Source of the DNA: Nitrosomonadales bacterium
GTDB lineage: Bacteria > Pseudomonadota > Gammaproteobacteria > Burkholderiales > Methylophilaceae
Length of the DNA: 64,000 nt
Reading direction: 5' to 3'
Assembly: GCA_024642775.1 (NCBI GenBank)
Contig: JAHEAL010000001.1
Coordinates: 92,586-156,585, forward strand
Position numbers and translations under genes: made by a program. Under the pieces are notes generated by a model, which saw only the letters and a program-made list of their open reading frames with translations, had not been told where the DNA came from and ran no database searches. Within the stretch, counting starts at the first letter, position 1. Each line of letters begins with the position of its first letter. Shown here in pieces: positions 43,296 through 53,897 of this stretch.

Positions 43296-45441
43296 ATCAA
43301 AGGATCCTTTCTTTAAAAGGGAGTCAAAGAACTATAAAAACCCAATCCCCAGTCGAGAGTTTATTCTGGAAGTCATGAAAGAGCATGGAGCTCCAATAAA
43401 ATTTAATGAATTAGTACGAGTACTTAGCATTAAAAAGAGTGAAGAAGAAATTTTATCCAGACGATTAAAAGCAATGAGGCGAGATGGTCAAATTTTAAAG
43501 AATCGAAGAGATATTTTTTGTATTGCTGAAAAATTAAATTGCATTGCTGGCAGGGTACAAGGTCATGCCGATGGTTATGGTTTTCTTATTCCAGATGACC
43601 CCGACAGTAACGATGTTTTTTTAAACCAAAGAGAAATGTCGAAGGTATTTCATAACGATCGCGTGATGGTTCAAATTTCAGGTTTTGATCGAAAAGGAAA
43701 GTCTGAAGGGACAATAATTGAAATATTAGAGCGAAAGAATACGGTTTTAGTTGGAAGAGTAATTCAATCGCATGGCGTCACTATTGTTTCAGCAGAAGAC
43801 AAAAGGATTCATCAAGACATTCTTGTCCCTTACGGGAAAGATCAAAACGCTAAACCCGGTGATATTGTTGAGGTTGAGATTACCACACAACCAGCCATGA
43901 ATATTAAACCTATGGGCCAGGTAATAGAAATTATTGGGAAATTGGATGATAGTGGAATTGAGATTGAGATTGCCCTTCGAAAGCATAGCCTTCCATTCAG
44001 GTTTGATAAAAAGATAGATAAAGAATTAACAAAAATAAAAGATATTACTGAAAAAGATCTTAAAGGTAGGATAGATCTTAGAAATCAACATTTTGTAACC
44101 ATTGATGGTGAAACAGCTAAAGATTTTGATGATGCAGTATACGCTGAAAAAAAAGGGGATCAGTATCGTTTGATTGTTGCGATTGCCGACGTAAGTCATT
44201 ATGTAAAAGAAGGAACCGCCCTTGATGAGGAGGCACTGAATCGTGGTAATTCTGTTTATTTTCCCAGAAGAGTTATCCCAATGCTCCCTGAATTATTGTC
44301 AAATGGCTTATGTTCTCTAAATCCAAACGTAGATCGATTAGTCTTAGTCTGTGACATGAATCTTTCAAAAGAGGGTGAAGTGTTGAATTACTCCTTTTAT
44401 CCTTCAGTAATTAACTCAAAAAATCGATTAACTTACACTCTTGTTAGTGAATTAATTTTTAAAAATCTTGGGAAAGAGAGTCAATCTCAAGAGCTTTTGG
44501 AGCGATTGAGCGTTTTAAAAGAAGTTTATCTGCTTCTCAGTAAGCAAAGGGAAAATAGGAAAGCGATTGATTTTGATAGAATTGAATCACAGATTATATT
44601 TAATGAGTCGGGAAAAATTGACAACATAGTTCCTTTAGAAAGAAATGAGGCCCATAGGGTTATTGAAGAGTGCATGTTAGCGGCAAATGTTAGCGCCGCT
44701 GATTTTTTATTAAAAAATAAGTCTGGAATATTTAGGAACCATGAAAAGCCTAAAGAGGAAAAATTGGAAATATTAAAATCCGTAATGTCAGATTTTAAAG
44801 TTCATATGGACGGTGGCATCAATCCAGATGTAAAAGATTACGGATTACTCTTGGAGAAAATCAAGACCAGAGAGAACTATCAGATGTTACAAACCATGAT
44901 ACTCAGATCAATGCAGCAGGCCAACTACAGCTCAGAAAACAAGGGACACTTTGGATTAGCTTACGACAAGTACACCCACTTTACCTCCCCCATTAGAAGG
45001 TACCCCGATCTTGTTGTGCATAGAATGATTAAGTCCTTAGTGATAGACAAAAAATATCCAAAGAAAAACTTGGAGTCAATTGCCAATCACTGTTCTTCAA
45101 CTGAAAGAAGGGCGGATGAAGCGACAAGAGATGTCGAAACATGGCTAAAATGCTTTTTTATGAAAGATAAAATTGGTGAAAAATTTGAAGTAATAACCTC
45201 AAGTGTCACTAATTTTGGGTTGTTTGTTGAAATTCCTAGCCTTCACATTGAAGGATTATTGCATGTTACTGAACTTGGAACAGACTATTTCATTTTCAAT
45301 AAAGAAAAACAGATGCTTGAAGGTGAAAAAACAAAAAATAAATTTAGACTTGGCGACGAGTTGTTAGTTAAACTTATCCGTGTTGACCTTGAACTTGGTA
45401 AGATTGATTTTACGTTAATAAAGAAAATAAAAAATGCATAA
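43282..45441 (+). CDS. rnr: Ribonuclease R
   Basis: RNB domain TIDGETAKDFDDAVYAE, IADVSHYVKEGTALDEEALNRGNSVYFP, FTSPIRRYPDLVVHR, S1 C-terminus; start moved to MSKNKSKD. Confidence 0.97.
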   Translation: MSKNKSKDPFFKRESKNYKNPIPSREFILEVMKEHGAPIKFNELVRVLSIKKSEEEILSRRLKAMRRDGQILKNRRDIFCIAEKLNCIAGRVQGHADGYGFLIPDDPDSNDVFLNQREMSKVFHNDRVMVQISGFDRKGKSEGTIIEILERKNTVLVGRVIQSHGVTIVSAEDKRIHQDILVPYGKDQNAKPGDIVEVEITTQPAMNIKPMGQVIEIIGKLDDSGIEIEIALRKHSLPFRFDKKIDKELTKIKDITEKDLKGRIDLRNQHFVTIDGETAKDFDDAVYAEKKGDQYRLIVAIADVSHYVKEGTALDEEALNRGNSVYFPRRVIPMLPELLSNGLCSLNPNVDRLVLVCDMNLSKEGEVLNYSFYPSVINSKNRLTYTLVSELIFKNLGKESQSQELLERLSVLKEVYLLLSKQRENRKAIDFDRIESQIIFNESGKIDNIVPLERNEAHRVIEECMLAANVSAADFLLKNKSGIFRNHEKPKEEKLEILKSVMSDFKVHMDGGINPDVKDYGLLLEKIKTRENYQMLQTMILRSMQQANYSSENKGHFGLAYDKYTHFTSPIRRYPDLVVHRMIKSLVIDKKYPKKNLESIANHCSSTERRADEATRDVETWLKCFFMKDKIGEKFEVITSSVTNFGLFVEIPSLHIEGLLHVTELGTDYFIFNKEKQMLEGEKTKNKFRLGDELLVKLIRVDLELGKIDFTLIKKIKNA

Positions 45442-46168
45442 TTATTTATACGGGATACACGCGATTGAGTCTGCGCTGTCGAAAACTAATGAAATCGAAC
45501 AAATCTACCTAAACAAAGATGGAAATACTTCAAAATTTACCAAAATAATTGAATATGCTCAACAAAAAAAATTGATTGTAAATTTTGTTGATCGAAATCA
45601 CTTAAATAAGATGGTCGGAGATGTTATTCATCAAGGCGTTGTGGCAAAACAAAATAAGAACCAAAAAAAAAATCAGGACATTGAAGATTTTCTTGAGTCA
45701 AATAAAGAGCAATTGTTTTTTTTAATTTTAGATGAAGTACAAGATCCTCATAACCTTGGTGCTTGTTTTAGAATTGCAAGTGCATTTAATTTAAGTGGAA
45801 TTATTGCACCTAAAAATAATTCCGTTGGTATTACCCCTGTAGTTGAAAAAGTTGCCAGTGGCTCAGTGAATCATGTACCATTTTTTCAGGTTACAAACCT
45901 CTCTAGAACTATTGATCTACTTAAAGAAAATAATATCTTTATCTATGCTGCTGATGGCTACTCTGATTTTTCAATATATGATGAAAAGTTTTCAGGTAAT
46001 GTTGCCTTGGTAATGGGATCTGAGGGAAAAGGTATTAGAAGGCTAACCAAAGAAAAATGCGACGTAATTTTTTCCATCCCCATGCAAGGCTCAATGGAAA
46101 GCTTGAATGTTTCTGTCGCTACCGGAATTTGTATCTCTGAGATACGAAGAAAACTATCTCAATTTTAG
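45434..46168 (+). CDS. rlmB: 23S rRNA (guanosine-2'-O)-methyltransferase
   Basis: YGIHAIESAL, LILDEVQDPHNLGACFRIASAF, VMGSEGKGIRRL, IPMQGSMESLNVSVA SpoU motifs. Confidence 0.96.
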   Translation: MHNYLYGIHAIESALSKTNEIEQIYLNKDGNTSKFTKIIEYAQQKKLIVNFVDRNHLNKMVGDVIHQGVVAKQNKNQKKNQDIEDFLESNKEQLFFLILDEVQDPHNLGACFRIASAFNLSGIIAPKNNSVGITPVVEKVASGSVNHVPFFQVTNLSRTIDLLKENNIFIYAADGYSDFSIYDEKFSGNVALVMGSEGKGIRRLTKEKCDVIFSIPMQGSMESLNVSVATGICISEIRRKLSQF

Positions 46169-47611
46169 AATTTTCTGATATTGATCTCTTATCTTTTTAA
46201 GCAATGAAGGATTTTGATTTAATCGGATACCATAACTTGGAAAAATTTTTTTTAATTTACTTTTGCTTTTAGAGTTTTTTGCAATAAAGCAATTCTCAAC
46301 AATATCAAGCATTGAGGATGCTGATACGGAAGCCCCAGGAGAAGCTCCCAGAAGAGCAGCTAAGCTCTTATCTTTTTTGTAAATAATTTCAGTACCAAAT
46401 TCCAATTTTCCAGAAAAGCGACTGGAAGGTTTTATTATTTGTACTCTTTGCCCTGCATTTATTAAGCGCCAATCCTTTTCACTCGCGAAAGGATAAAACT
46501 TTTTTAGATGCTTCATTCTGCTTGAATGGGTCATTAAAACTTGTTGGATAAGATATTTTAGTAAATTCAGATTTTTGAAAAATACAGTGATTATTTCTTT
46601 CAAATTTGAAAATTTAATAGATCTTGGAAAGTCTAGTAATGAACCACTTTTTAAAAATTTAAATGTAAATCCAGCAAATGGGCCAAATAACAAACAGTCT
46701 TTTCCATTAATTTTTCTTATATCCAGGTGAGGAACTGACATAGGAGGCGACCCAGTTTCGGCTTGGCTATATACCTTACCCTGGTGATTATTGATTACAT
46801 TGCTTTTGTTACAAATTAGCCATCTTCCACTAATTGGAAACGCAGCATAACCCTTTGACTCTTTTATTTTTAGTTGTTGCAAAATTTTTATTGTATTTCC
46901 ACCGGCCCCTAGAAAAATGAAGTCAGATTCAATTTCTGGCTTGTGGGAAAAAATTTGATATTTTTTATTTTTGTTAGTAACTTTATGTACCTCAGTATTT
47001 TGTAAGACTTTAAAGTTTTTATTCTTCTTTAGTCTTTTTATCATCAACTGAGTTAGGGCTCCAAAATTAACATCTGTACCATTTTCGTAATAGGTTAATG
47101 CGACATGCTTTAATTTTTTTCTTCCTTTGATTAGGAGTGGAAATTTCTTTTCAATCATCTTGGCAGATTCTAGAAAAGTCATATTTTTAAACAAGGGTTG
47201 TATTTTTAACCTTTCGTACCTTTCTTTCAAAAATGCCACATCTGATTTATTCCATACAAAGCTAGCATGTGGAGATTTGGTTATGAATTTTTTAGGGTTT
47301 ATATTTTCACTCTTCGTAATGAAAGACCATAGTTGAAGCGATAATTCATACATTTCAGATATTTCGACAGCTTTTGACTCATCGATTGTTCCATTTTTTT
47401 TTGGAGTGTAATTAAGCTCACAGTTTCCAGCATGGCCTGTACCAGCGTTATTTAGAACGTCTGAACTTTCTTGGCCACATTTTGATAGTTTTTCATATAT
47501 TGTTATTCGCAAATCGGGATTTATTTCGTGAAGAATTGTGGCTAAGGTCGCGCTCATGATACCACCGCCAATCATCACTACATCAACTTGTTTTACACTT
47601 TTATTTTGCAT
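46154..47611 (-). CDS. mqo: Malate:quinone oxidoreductase
   Basis: DVVMIGGGIMSATLATILHEINP, NNAGTGHAGNCELNYTP, GASPGASVSASSMLDIVE. Confidence 0.97.
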   Translation of the reverse strand: MQNKSVKQVDVVMIGGGIMSATLATILHEINPDLRITIYEKLSKCGQESSDVLNNAGTGHAGNCELNYTPKKNGTIDESKAVEISEMYELSLQLWSFITKSENINPKKFITKSPHASFVWNKSDVAFLKERYERLKIQPLFKNMTFLESAKMIEKKFPLLIKGRKKLKHVALTYYENGTDVNFGALTQLMIKRLKKNKNFKVLQNTEVHKVTNKNKKYQIFSHKPEIESDFIFLGAGGNTIKILQQLKIKESKGYAAFPISGRWLICNKSNVINNHQGKVYSQAETGSPPMSVPHLDIRKINGKDCLLFGPFAGFTFKFLKSGSLLDFPRSIKFSNLKEIITVFFKNLNLLKYLIQQVLMTHSSRMKHLKKFYPFASEKDWRLINAGQRVQIIKPSSRFSGKLEFGTEIIYKKDKSLAALLGASPGASVSASSMLDIVENCFIAKNSKSKSKLKKIFPSYGIRLNQNPSLLKKIRDQYQKILKLR

Positions 47612-47650
47612 CGAGTTATTATATGAAATTATTATTTAAAGTCTTATATT

Positions 47651-48862
47651 ATGTATCAAATTATACTATCAGTAGGCCTTTTAATTTTCTTTGCTCATGC
47701 ATTGAGCTATATTTTCAAAAAAACTTTCATTCCTGATGTGTTAATTTTGATTATATTTGGAATTCTTCTTGGACCAATATTGCATTATATCAACCCAAGT
47801 GACTTTGGGAAAATTGGTAGCGTCATAACCACAATAGCATTGGTGGTTATTTTATTTGAGAGTGGTTGTTCGCTCAACTTCAAAGTTTTAATGAGTTCTT
47901 TTAAAACATCTGGTTATTTGACTTTGATCACTTTTTTTTCAACAGCAGCCATTGTTACTACCTTATCTTATGCATTCTTGGAATTAAATTATATTGCCAG
48001 TTTAATGTTGGGAGTTATATTAGGTGGAACATCATCTGCTGTTGTAGTGCCAATAACTGATGTCTTAAACATTTCAGCAAAAACTAAAACAACATTATTA
48101 TTAGAGTCGGCTGCTACTGATGTGCTTTGTATCTTAACGTTATTTTCATTGATTGAATTTTTTGAGTTGAATCAGGCTTTTAATATTCTTAAATTTATAT
48201 CAAGCATAGGCACATCTTTTGTGATGGCTATTGTGTTGGGATTTATTTCAGGTACGCTTTGGCTGATTATTATTGATAAATTAAAAAATTTCCCAAACAC
48301 CCTAACAACGACTATTGCTTGGCTTTTTATTATTTATGGTATCACTGAGAGCTTAGGTTATTCTGGACCTATTGCAGCATTAGCCTTTGGCCTAATTCTT
48401 ACCAATTATCAGTCATTCAGTCTTATTAACAACTATATCTTAGCTAAACACGATATAAAACCATTAACGAAAGTTGAGTTGGATTTTTATAAGGAATTAG
48501 TTTTCCTCTTAAAGATTTTTTTCTTCATATACCTTGGTATTCAATTTGAAATCAAGGAGTACAACCTTTTAGTTTTCTCAATTATTCTTGTCGTATTAGT
48601 TTTTGTTGCTCGAATTCCAGTAACTAAGGTGTTATTTAAAAATGATCCGTTTGAAGATAAGTCCTATATTTCGATGATGGCCCCAAAGGGTTTGGCTGCA
48701 GCAGTTTTAGCATCAATTCCATTTACTTACAATATTGAAGGATCAGATCAAATTATTGATATTGTTTCCATGGTGGTAATCTTCAGTATTATCTTATGTG
48801 CCTTGCTGGTAGTGCTTTTTAGATTTGCACTATTTAAAAAGTTATACCAAAAATTCTTTTAA
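47651..48862 (+). CDS. Cation:proton antiporter (CPA family)
   Basis: About 11-12 TM helices, LGVILGGTSSAVVVPIT and LLLESAATDVLCIL motifs. Confidence 0.88.
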   Translation: MYQIILSVGLLIFFAHALSYIFKKTFIPDVLILIIFGILLGPILHYINPSDFGKIGSVITTIALVVILFESGCSLNFKVLMSSFKTSGYLTLITFFSTAAIVTTLSYAFLELNYIASLMLGVILGGTSSAVVVPITDVLNISAKTKTTLLLESAATDVLCILTLFSLIEFFELNQAFNILKFISSIGTSFVMAIVLGFISGTLWLIIIDKLKNFPNTLTTTIAWLFIIYGITESLGYSGPIAALAFGLILTNYQSFSLINNYILAKHDIKPLTKVELDFYKELVFLLKIFFFIYLGIQFEIKEYNLLVFSIILVVLVFVARIPVTKVLFKNDPFEDKSYISMMAPKGLAAAVLASIPFTYNIEGSDQIIDIVSMVVIFSIILCALLVVLFRFALFKKLYQKFF

Positions 48863-48892
48863 AAAAAAGCCATATCAATATGATATGGCTTT
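48861..48892. terminator. Bidirectional intrinsic terminator between antiporter and tRNA-Asn
   Basis: Perfect 10-bp stem AGCCATATCA-ATA-TGATATGGCT with an A8 tract on the left (T8 on the minus strand) and a short T tract on the right. Confidence 0.85.
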
Positions 48893-48898
48893 AAAATT

Positions 48899-48974
48899 TG
48901 GCTCCCCAACCTGGGCTCGAACCAGGGACACACGGATTAACAGTCCGTTGCTCTACCAACTGAGCTATTGGGGA
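48899..48974 (-). tRNA. tRNA-Asn (anticodon GTT)
   Basis: Reverse complement TCCCCAATAGCTCAGTTGGTAGAGCAACGGACTGTTAATCCGTGTGTCCCTGGTTCGAGCCCAGGTTGGGGAGCCA; full cloverleaf with encoded CCA. Confidence 0.98.
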
Positions 48975-48985
48975 AGAGAAGTGAG

Positions 48986-49014
48986 ATGGTAAACACAAAA
49001 AGACATTTGGTCAA
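48986..49014 (-). promoter_or_regulatory. Sigma70-like promoter for tRNA-Asn
   Basis: Minus strand TTGACC (49009-49014), 17-nt spacer, TACCAT (48986-48991), about 12 nt upstream of the mature tRNA 5' end. Confidence 0.65.
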
Positions 49015-49026
49015 TATCTTCTGGCA

Positions 49027-50235
49027 TTAAATTTCAATTGCATTCTTAATTCTTTTAATTGCTTCTTTTAAATTTTCCAATGATGTGGCAAATGATAATC
49101 TAAAGTAACCACTGGCCCCAAATGCTGATCCTGGAACTACAGCTACATTAGCTTTATCAATTAAATATTCACAAAGAGCTATATCGGTTGGTTCATTGAT
49201 ATATTTATTTTTATGCAGCAGATCAATGGCATCTTGAGCGTATGGAAATGCATAAAAAGCTCCTTCGGCAGGAATGCACTGTAATCCTACAATTTCATTG
49301 ATGTGTTTCATTACATAATCATGGCGAACTCGAAACTCCCTAACCATATCGGTAACACAGTCATGACTTCCTCTTAGGGCAGCTTCAGCGGCAGCCTGAG
49401 ATATAGAACATGGATTTGAGGTTGATTGAGATTGCAGCTTCGTCATGGCCTTGATAATTTCTTTTGGCCCAGCTGCGTACCCAATTCTCCAGCCAGTCAT
49501 GGAGTAAGCTTTTGATACACCATTTAATACAACGCATCTTTCTTTCAAAGATGGATCAACCATTAAAATATTATGAAAAGGTTTCCCACTTAAATTTATG
49601 TGTTCGTATATATCATCAGTTGCAATGATGATATTGGGATATTTTTTTAAAAGATTTGCAATATCCTTTAACTCAGACTCACTATACACAGAGCCAGTTG
49701 GATTGGATGGTGAATTTAGAAAAATAAGTTTAGTTTTATTAGTAATTTTTTCTTCAAGTTTTTCGGCACTTATTTTGAATTTTTCTTCGATTGTGGATTC
49801 TATGGTTACAGCTTTAGCATCCGTTAGGAGTGTAATATCCTCGTAAGAAACCCAATAAGGGGAGGGAATAATAACTTCATCTCCACTATTAAGAATCGAG
49901 AGACATAGATTGAATATACATTGTTTCCCCCCTACACCTACAACAACTTCTTCTATAGTGTAAATTAACTGATTGTCAAATTTAAACTTCTCTACGATAG
50001 CCTGCTTAAGGCTTGGAATTCCTCCCACTGGTGTGTATTTTGTTCTTCCTGAATTGATTGCTTCAATGGCTGCTTGCTTAATAAAGTCTGGAGTATCAAA
50101 GTCAGGTTCTCCAGCTGCTAAACCAATAATATCTACACCTTGGGATCTAAGCTGTGAAGCTTTAGCGGTGACTGCAAGCGTTGGTGATTCTTTGATTCTA
50201 TTTACTGCATGTGATAAAAATTTAGAAGATGACAA
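49027..50235 (-). CDS. aspC: Aspartate aminotransferase (class I, AAT Ib type)
   Basis: AAGEPDFDTPDFIKQAA, NSPSNPTGSVYSESEL, NGVSKAYSMTGWRIGY. Confidence 0.94.
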   Translation of the reverse strand: MSSSKFLSHAVNRIKESPTLAVTAKASQLRSQGVDIIGLAAGEPDFDTPDFIKQAAIEAINSGRTKYTPVGGIPSLKQAIVEKFKFDNQLIYTIEEVVVGVGGKQCIFNLCLSILNSGDEVIIPSPYWVSYEDITLLTDAKAVTIESTIEEKFKISAEKLEEKITNKTKLIFLNSPSNPTGSVYSESELKDIANLLKKYPNIIIATDDIYEHINLSGKPFHNILMVDPSLKERCVVLNGVSKAYSMTGWRIGYAAGPKEIIKAMTKLQSQSTSNPCSISQAAAEAALRGSHDCVTDMVREFRVRHDYVMKHINEIVGLQCIPAEGAFYAFPYAQDAIDLLHKNKYINEPTDIALCEYLIDKANVAVVPGSAFGASGYFRLSFATSLENLKEAIKRIKNAIEI

Positions 50236-50299
50236 GATAGTGTTCGGTGTTGTTAATTAATCTTTTGATTCTACAAAAAAAACTAAAAGACTGAAAGCA

Positions 50300-51286
50300 T
50301 TATTTTTTAAAAAGTGTTTTAATCTCTTCAGCTTTACCTGGATTAATCTGTGAGAGCTTATCAACGTACTGATTTACAATATCAGTCTCATTGTTGCCAG
50401 ATAGCTTGATTAATTCAAAAATAGGATCACTATTATTTTCATCATACTCTAGAGATTTTTGAAATGCTTTTTTAGCTTCAGAATCATTTCCTGACATAAG
50501 ATTTGCATAACCAAATTCAAACCAAGCTTCGGTGCTATTCGGTTCATTGGTCACCCATTTTTTTGTAACGGAAAGAACTTTATTCCATTCTTCTTTTGCT
50601 TTTGGGATTGCAATTTGAAGATAAAAGGGCTTTTTATCTTCATCCTCTTCCCATAGCGCCTTACCTTCGATTGGGAATTCATCATATTCATCTTTACCGA
50701 GTAAAGTTTTAACCCACTCAACCGGTACTGCATAATAAGAGCCGTATCCAGTAGGTTTAAAAGTATTAATTCCAACTAGCTCCCCATTCATGTTAAACAA
50801 TCCGCTTCCACTTGCACCTAAGCGAAATTTTGCACTTGATAAAATTAAATTACCATCATCGTTTGGGTAGGTAGAAATAATTAAGCCGCCTATTGTTAGC
50901 GGGACTGGTGCACCGTTGGAATGTCCAATTCCAACAACTTCCTGGCCCTTGGTTAAATCAGCGGTTATTCCAAATGGGACCGGTTTTCCTGGCAAGTTAT
51001 GTGTTTCTAGTAGACACAAATCATGCCATGGATTGGATTTGACAGATACTATTGCAAAAGTAGAATCTCCCTGAGAAATCCATGGCTTTTTGGATCCTCT
51101 CAAGACGTGGCAATTGGTGATTACTTGATTCTCTCCAACGACTACACCTGATCCATAACCAAGTGAGCCATTGTCTTGGTAACCTCTCACCATTACTACC
51201 GAATTAAATGCATGCATGAGTGCAGCCTGGTCGTAGGCATAAATCAAATTAGTAAAAAATAAAATGGGAATAATTAAATATTTCAT
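50300..51286 (-). CDS. Exported trypsin-like serine protease with C-terminal TPR
   Basis: Signal peptide MKYLIIPILFFTNLIYA; triad context TNCHVL, WHDLCLLE, LGASGSGLFN; C-terminal TPR-like EPNSTEAWFEFGYANLMSGNDSEAKKAFQKSLEYDENN. Confidence 0.85.
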   Translation of the reverse strand: MKYLIIPILFFTNLIYAYDQAALMHAFNSVVMVRGYQDNGSLGYGSGVVVGENQVITNCHVLRGSKKPWISQGDSTFAIVSVKSNPWHDLCLLETHNLPGKPVPFGITADLTKGQEVVGIGHSNGAPVPLTIGGLIISTYPNDDGNLILSSAKFRLGASGSGLFNMNGELVGINTFKPTGYGSYYAVPVEWVKTLLGKDEYDEFPIEGKALWEEDEDKKPFYLQIAIPKAKEEWNKVLSVTKKWVTNEPNSTEAWFEFGYANLMSGNDSEAKKAFQKSLEYDENNSDPIFELIKLSGNNETDIVNQYVDKLSQINPGKAEEIKTLFKK

Positions 51287-51343
51287 GTTTCTAAGGACTG
51301 ATGTAAGTTAATAAAGTTCTTTTACTGTTAAAATTAATGGTTA

Positions 51344-53392
51344 ATGACAACAGATAAAACAAAAACTTACCCAAATAGCCCTTATGAGCTTTCTGTTCCC
51401 TTCGAGCCATCCGGGGATCAACCCGATGCGATAAAAAAACTAGTCGAGGGTGTTAATAATAATGAAAAATTTCAAACCCTTTTAGGAGTGACCGGTTCAG
51501 GCAAAACATACACAATTGCTAATGTAATTGCTCAAACTGGACGACCTGCAATTGTAATGGCACCGAACAAAACTCTCGCAGCTCAACTTTACTCTGAATT
51601 TAAGGAATTCTTTCCAAATAATTCTGTGGAGTATTTTGTTTCCTATTATGATTATTACCAACCTGAAGCTTATGTTCCTGCAAGAGACCTATTTATTGAA
51701 AAGGATTCAAGCATCAATGACCATATCGAACAAATGCGTCTATCAGCAACAAAAGCTCTCTTAGAAAGAAATGATTCGATAATCGTTGGTACCGTTTCAG
51801 CCATTTATGGGATCGGAGATCCTGTTGATTACCAGGGAATGGTTCTACATATCCAGACCGGCGAAAAAATATTACAAAGAAATATAATATTAAGACTTGT
51901 TGCAATGCAATACGATCGTAATGATTTTGATTTCTCAAGAGGTACTTTTAGAGTTCGCGGGGATGTGATTGATATTTTTCCAGCTGAAAACTCTGAAACG
52001 GCGATTCGTTTATCGATGTTTGATGATGAGATAGAATCGATAACACTGTTTGATCCTTTAACCGGTCAGATGTATGACAAGATAAAGAGATTTACTGTTT
52101 ACCCATCAAGCCATTATGTCACTCCACGTCAAACTACCATAAACGCGATTGAAAAAATAAAAGTAGAATTACATGAGCGAGTAAATTACTACTTGAAAGA
52201 AAAAAGACTTGTCGAGGCACAAAGGATTGAACAAAGAACAAAGTTCGATATCGAGATGTTAAACGAGATAGGTTTCTGTAAAGGAATTGAGAACTATTCA
52301 AGGCACCTTTCAGGAAGAAAGCCTGGTGAGGCTCCACCTACCTTGATTGATTATCTTCCAGATAATGCTTTAATGATTATCGATGAAAGCCATGTAACGA
52401 TCCCGCAGATCGGCGGAATGTACAAGGGTGATAGAGCTAGGAAGGAAAATCTTGTAGATTTTGGATTTAGACTTCCGTCCGCAATAGATAATAGGCCGTT
52501 AAAGTTTGAAGAATTTGAGCGCCTAATGAAGCAGTGTATCTTTGTGTCGGCAACGCCTGCAGATTACGAAGATAAAAACTCAAAGATCATCATTGAGCAA
52601 GTTGCCCGCCCAACAGGCTTGGTGGATCCGGTTGTTGAAGTTTTTCCTGCTGACTCCCAAGTGGACCATCTGCTCGGCGAGATAAAGAAGACCTTAGATC
52701 TTGGGCACCGCGTGCTTGTAACTACTTTAACAAAAAGGATGGCCGAAGATTTAACTGATTACCTTGTGGAAAATACCATAAAGGTGAAATATTTGCACTC
52801 CGATATTGATACGGTAGAGAGGGTAGAGATTATTCGTGATCTTCGGCTTAAGCAATTCGACGTCCTGGTAGGGATTAACCTACTTAGGGAGGGTTTGGAT
52901 ATTCCAGAAGCAGGATTGGTGGCTGTCCTGGATGCGGATAAAGAAGGTTTCTTAAGATCTGAAAGATCATTGATTCAAACGGCCGGTCGAGCAGCAAGAA
53001 ATTTAGATGGGCGTGTGATTTTTTATGCCAACAATCATACAAGGAGTATGAAAGCTGCGATGAGCGAGATGGCAAGAAGGAGGGAAAAGCAGCTCGAATA
53101 TAACCGAGTTAACAATATTACCCCGGTTGGTATAAAAAAACGGATCAAAGACATTATTGAAAAAGAAATGGATACTGAAGGCTTTAAGTTAAGCAGGTCT
53201 GATCAAAAGAAATACAGAAAATATGAGGATCTAACGGAGCCAAAATTAATAAAAGAAATTGGTAAGTTAGAAAAATCCATGCAAAAGTTATCCAGGAACT
53301 TGGAATTCGAAAAAGCTGCTGAAATCCGTGATGAAATTAAATTTCTCAAAGCGCGTGTTTATGGCCCAAATCATCAAGATCATATTACTTGA
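51344..53392 (+). CDS. uvrB: Excinuclease ABC subunit B
   Basis: [51 protein letters not shown]-terminal UVR motif. Confidence 0.99.
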   Translation: MTTDKTKTYPNSPYELSVPFEPSGDQPDAIKKLVEGVNNNEKFQTLLGVTGSGKTYTIANVIAQTGRPAIVMAPNKTLAAQLYSEFKEFFPNNSVEYFVSYYDYYQPEAYVPARDLFIEKDSSINDHIEQMRLSATKALLERNDSIIVGTVSAIYGIGDPVDYQGMVLHIQTGEKILQRNIILRLVAMQYDRNDFDFSRGTFRVRGDVIDIFPAENSETAIRLSMFDDEIESITLFDPLTGQMYDKIKRFTVYPSSHYVTPRQTTINAIEKIKVELHERVNYYLKEKRLVEAQRIEQRTKFDIEMLNEIGFCKGIENYSRHLSGRKPGEAPPTLIDYLPDNALMIIDESHVTIPQIGGMYKGDRARKENLVDFGFRLPSAIDNRPLKFEEFERLMKQCIFVSATPADYEDKNSKIIIEQVARPTGLVDPVVEVFPADSQVDHLLGEIKKTLDLGHRVLVTTLTKRMAEDLTDYLVENTIKVKYLHSDIDTVERVEIIRDLRLKQFDVLVGINLLREGLDIPEAGLVAVLDADKEGFLRSERSLIQTAGRAARNLDGRVIFYANNHTRSMKAAMSEMARRREKQLEYNRVNNITPVGIKKRIKDIIEKEMDTEGFKLSRSDQKKYRKYEDLTEPKLIKEIGKLEKSMQKLSRNLEFEKAAEIRDEIKFLKARVYGPNHQDHIT

Positions 53393-53419
53393 GAGTTATA
53401 CAATGAAATCCATAATTGA

Positions 53420-53447
53420 TTGAAAAAAATACAAATCCACGTATAAT
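53420..53447 (+). promoter_or_regulatory. Sigma70 promoter for the rpsF operon
   Basis: TTGAAA (53420-53425), 16-nt spacer, TATAAT (53442-53447). Confidence 0.78.
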
Positions 53448-53460
53448 CTACCTTTTTTAA

Positions 53461-53504
53461 TCCTTGCTTCACTGAATATTTTCAGGAAGCTTTAACCGTA
53501 AGGA
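53461..53504 (+). promoter_or_regulatory. S6:S18-binding-type ribosomal protein leader upstream of rpsF
   Basis: Outer stem TCCTT(53461-53465)/AAGGA(53500-53504); upper stem GCTTC-A-CTGAA / TTCAG-GAAGC with TATT loop (53466-53490); 3'-side bulge TTTAACCGT carrying the diagnostic CCG; outer stem includes the SD. Confidence 0.8.
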
Positions 53505-53510
53505 GAATAT

Positions 53511-53897
53511 ATGCGTCACTATGAAGTAGTGTTTATCGTTCATCCAGATCAAAGCGAACAGGTTCCTGCAATGATTGAACGTTACCAAACTCTTTTAAAA
53601 ACCAATTCTGGAAACATCCACCGACTTGAAGACTGGGGCAGAAGGCAGCTCGCTTACCCAATCCAAAAGATTCACAAGGCACATTACGTATTAATGAATA
53701 TTGAGTGTGATCAAAAAACTCTTGAAGAATTAGAAACATCATTTAAATTCAATGATGCGGTTCTAAGACATCTTACTTTCGCAACTAAGGGTCCGGTTTC
53801 ATCACCGTCACCTATGATGAAAGAAGAAAAGTCTAAAACGATTGTTGGCGACAAAGAAGTTGCTGAAACCGTTAACGAGGAAGTTAGTGAATCTTGA
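53511..53897 (+). CDS. rpsF: 30S ribosomal protein S6
   Basis: [52 protein letters not shown]. Confidence 0.98.
   Translation: MRHYEVVFIVHPDQSEQVPAMIERYQTLLKTNSGNIHRLEDWGRRQLAYPIQKIHKAHYVLMNIECDQKTLEELETSFKFNDAVLRHLTFATKGPVSSPSPMMKEEKSKTIVGDKEVAETVNEEVSES

Noticed and set aside
51287-51343. LexA/SOS box upstream of uvrB
   Set aside because: I could not find a CTGT-N8-ACAG-like palindrome in the short spacer; only partial, unconvincing half-sites.
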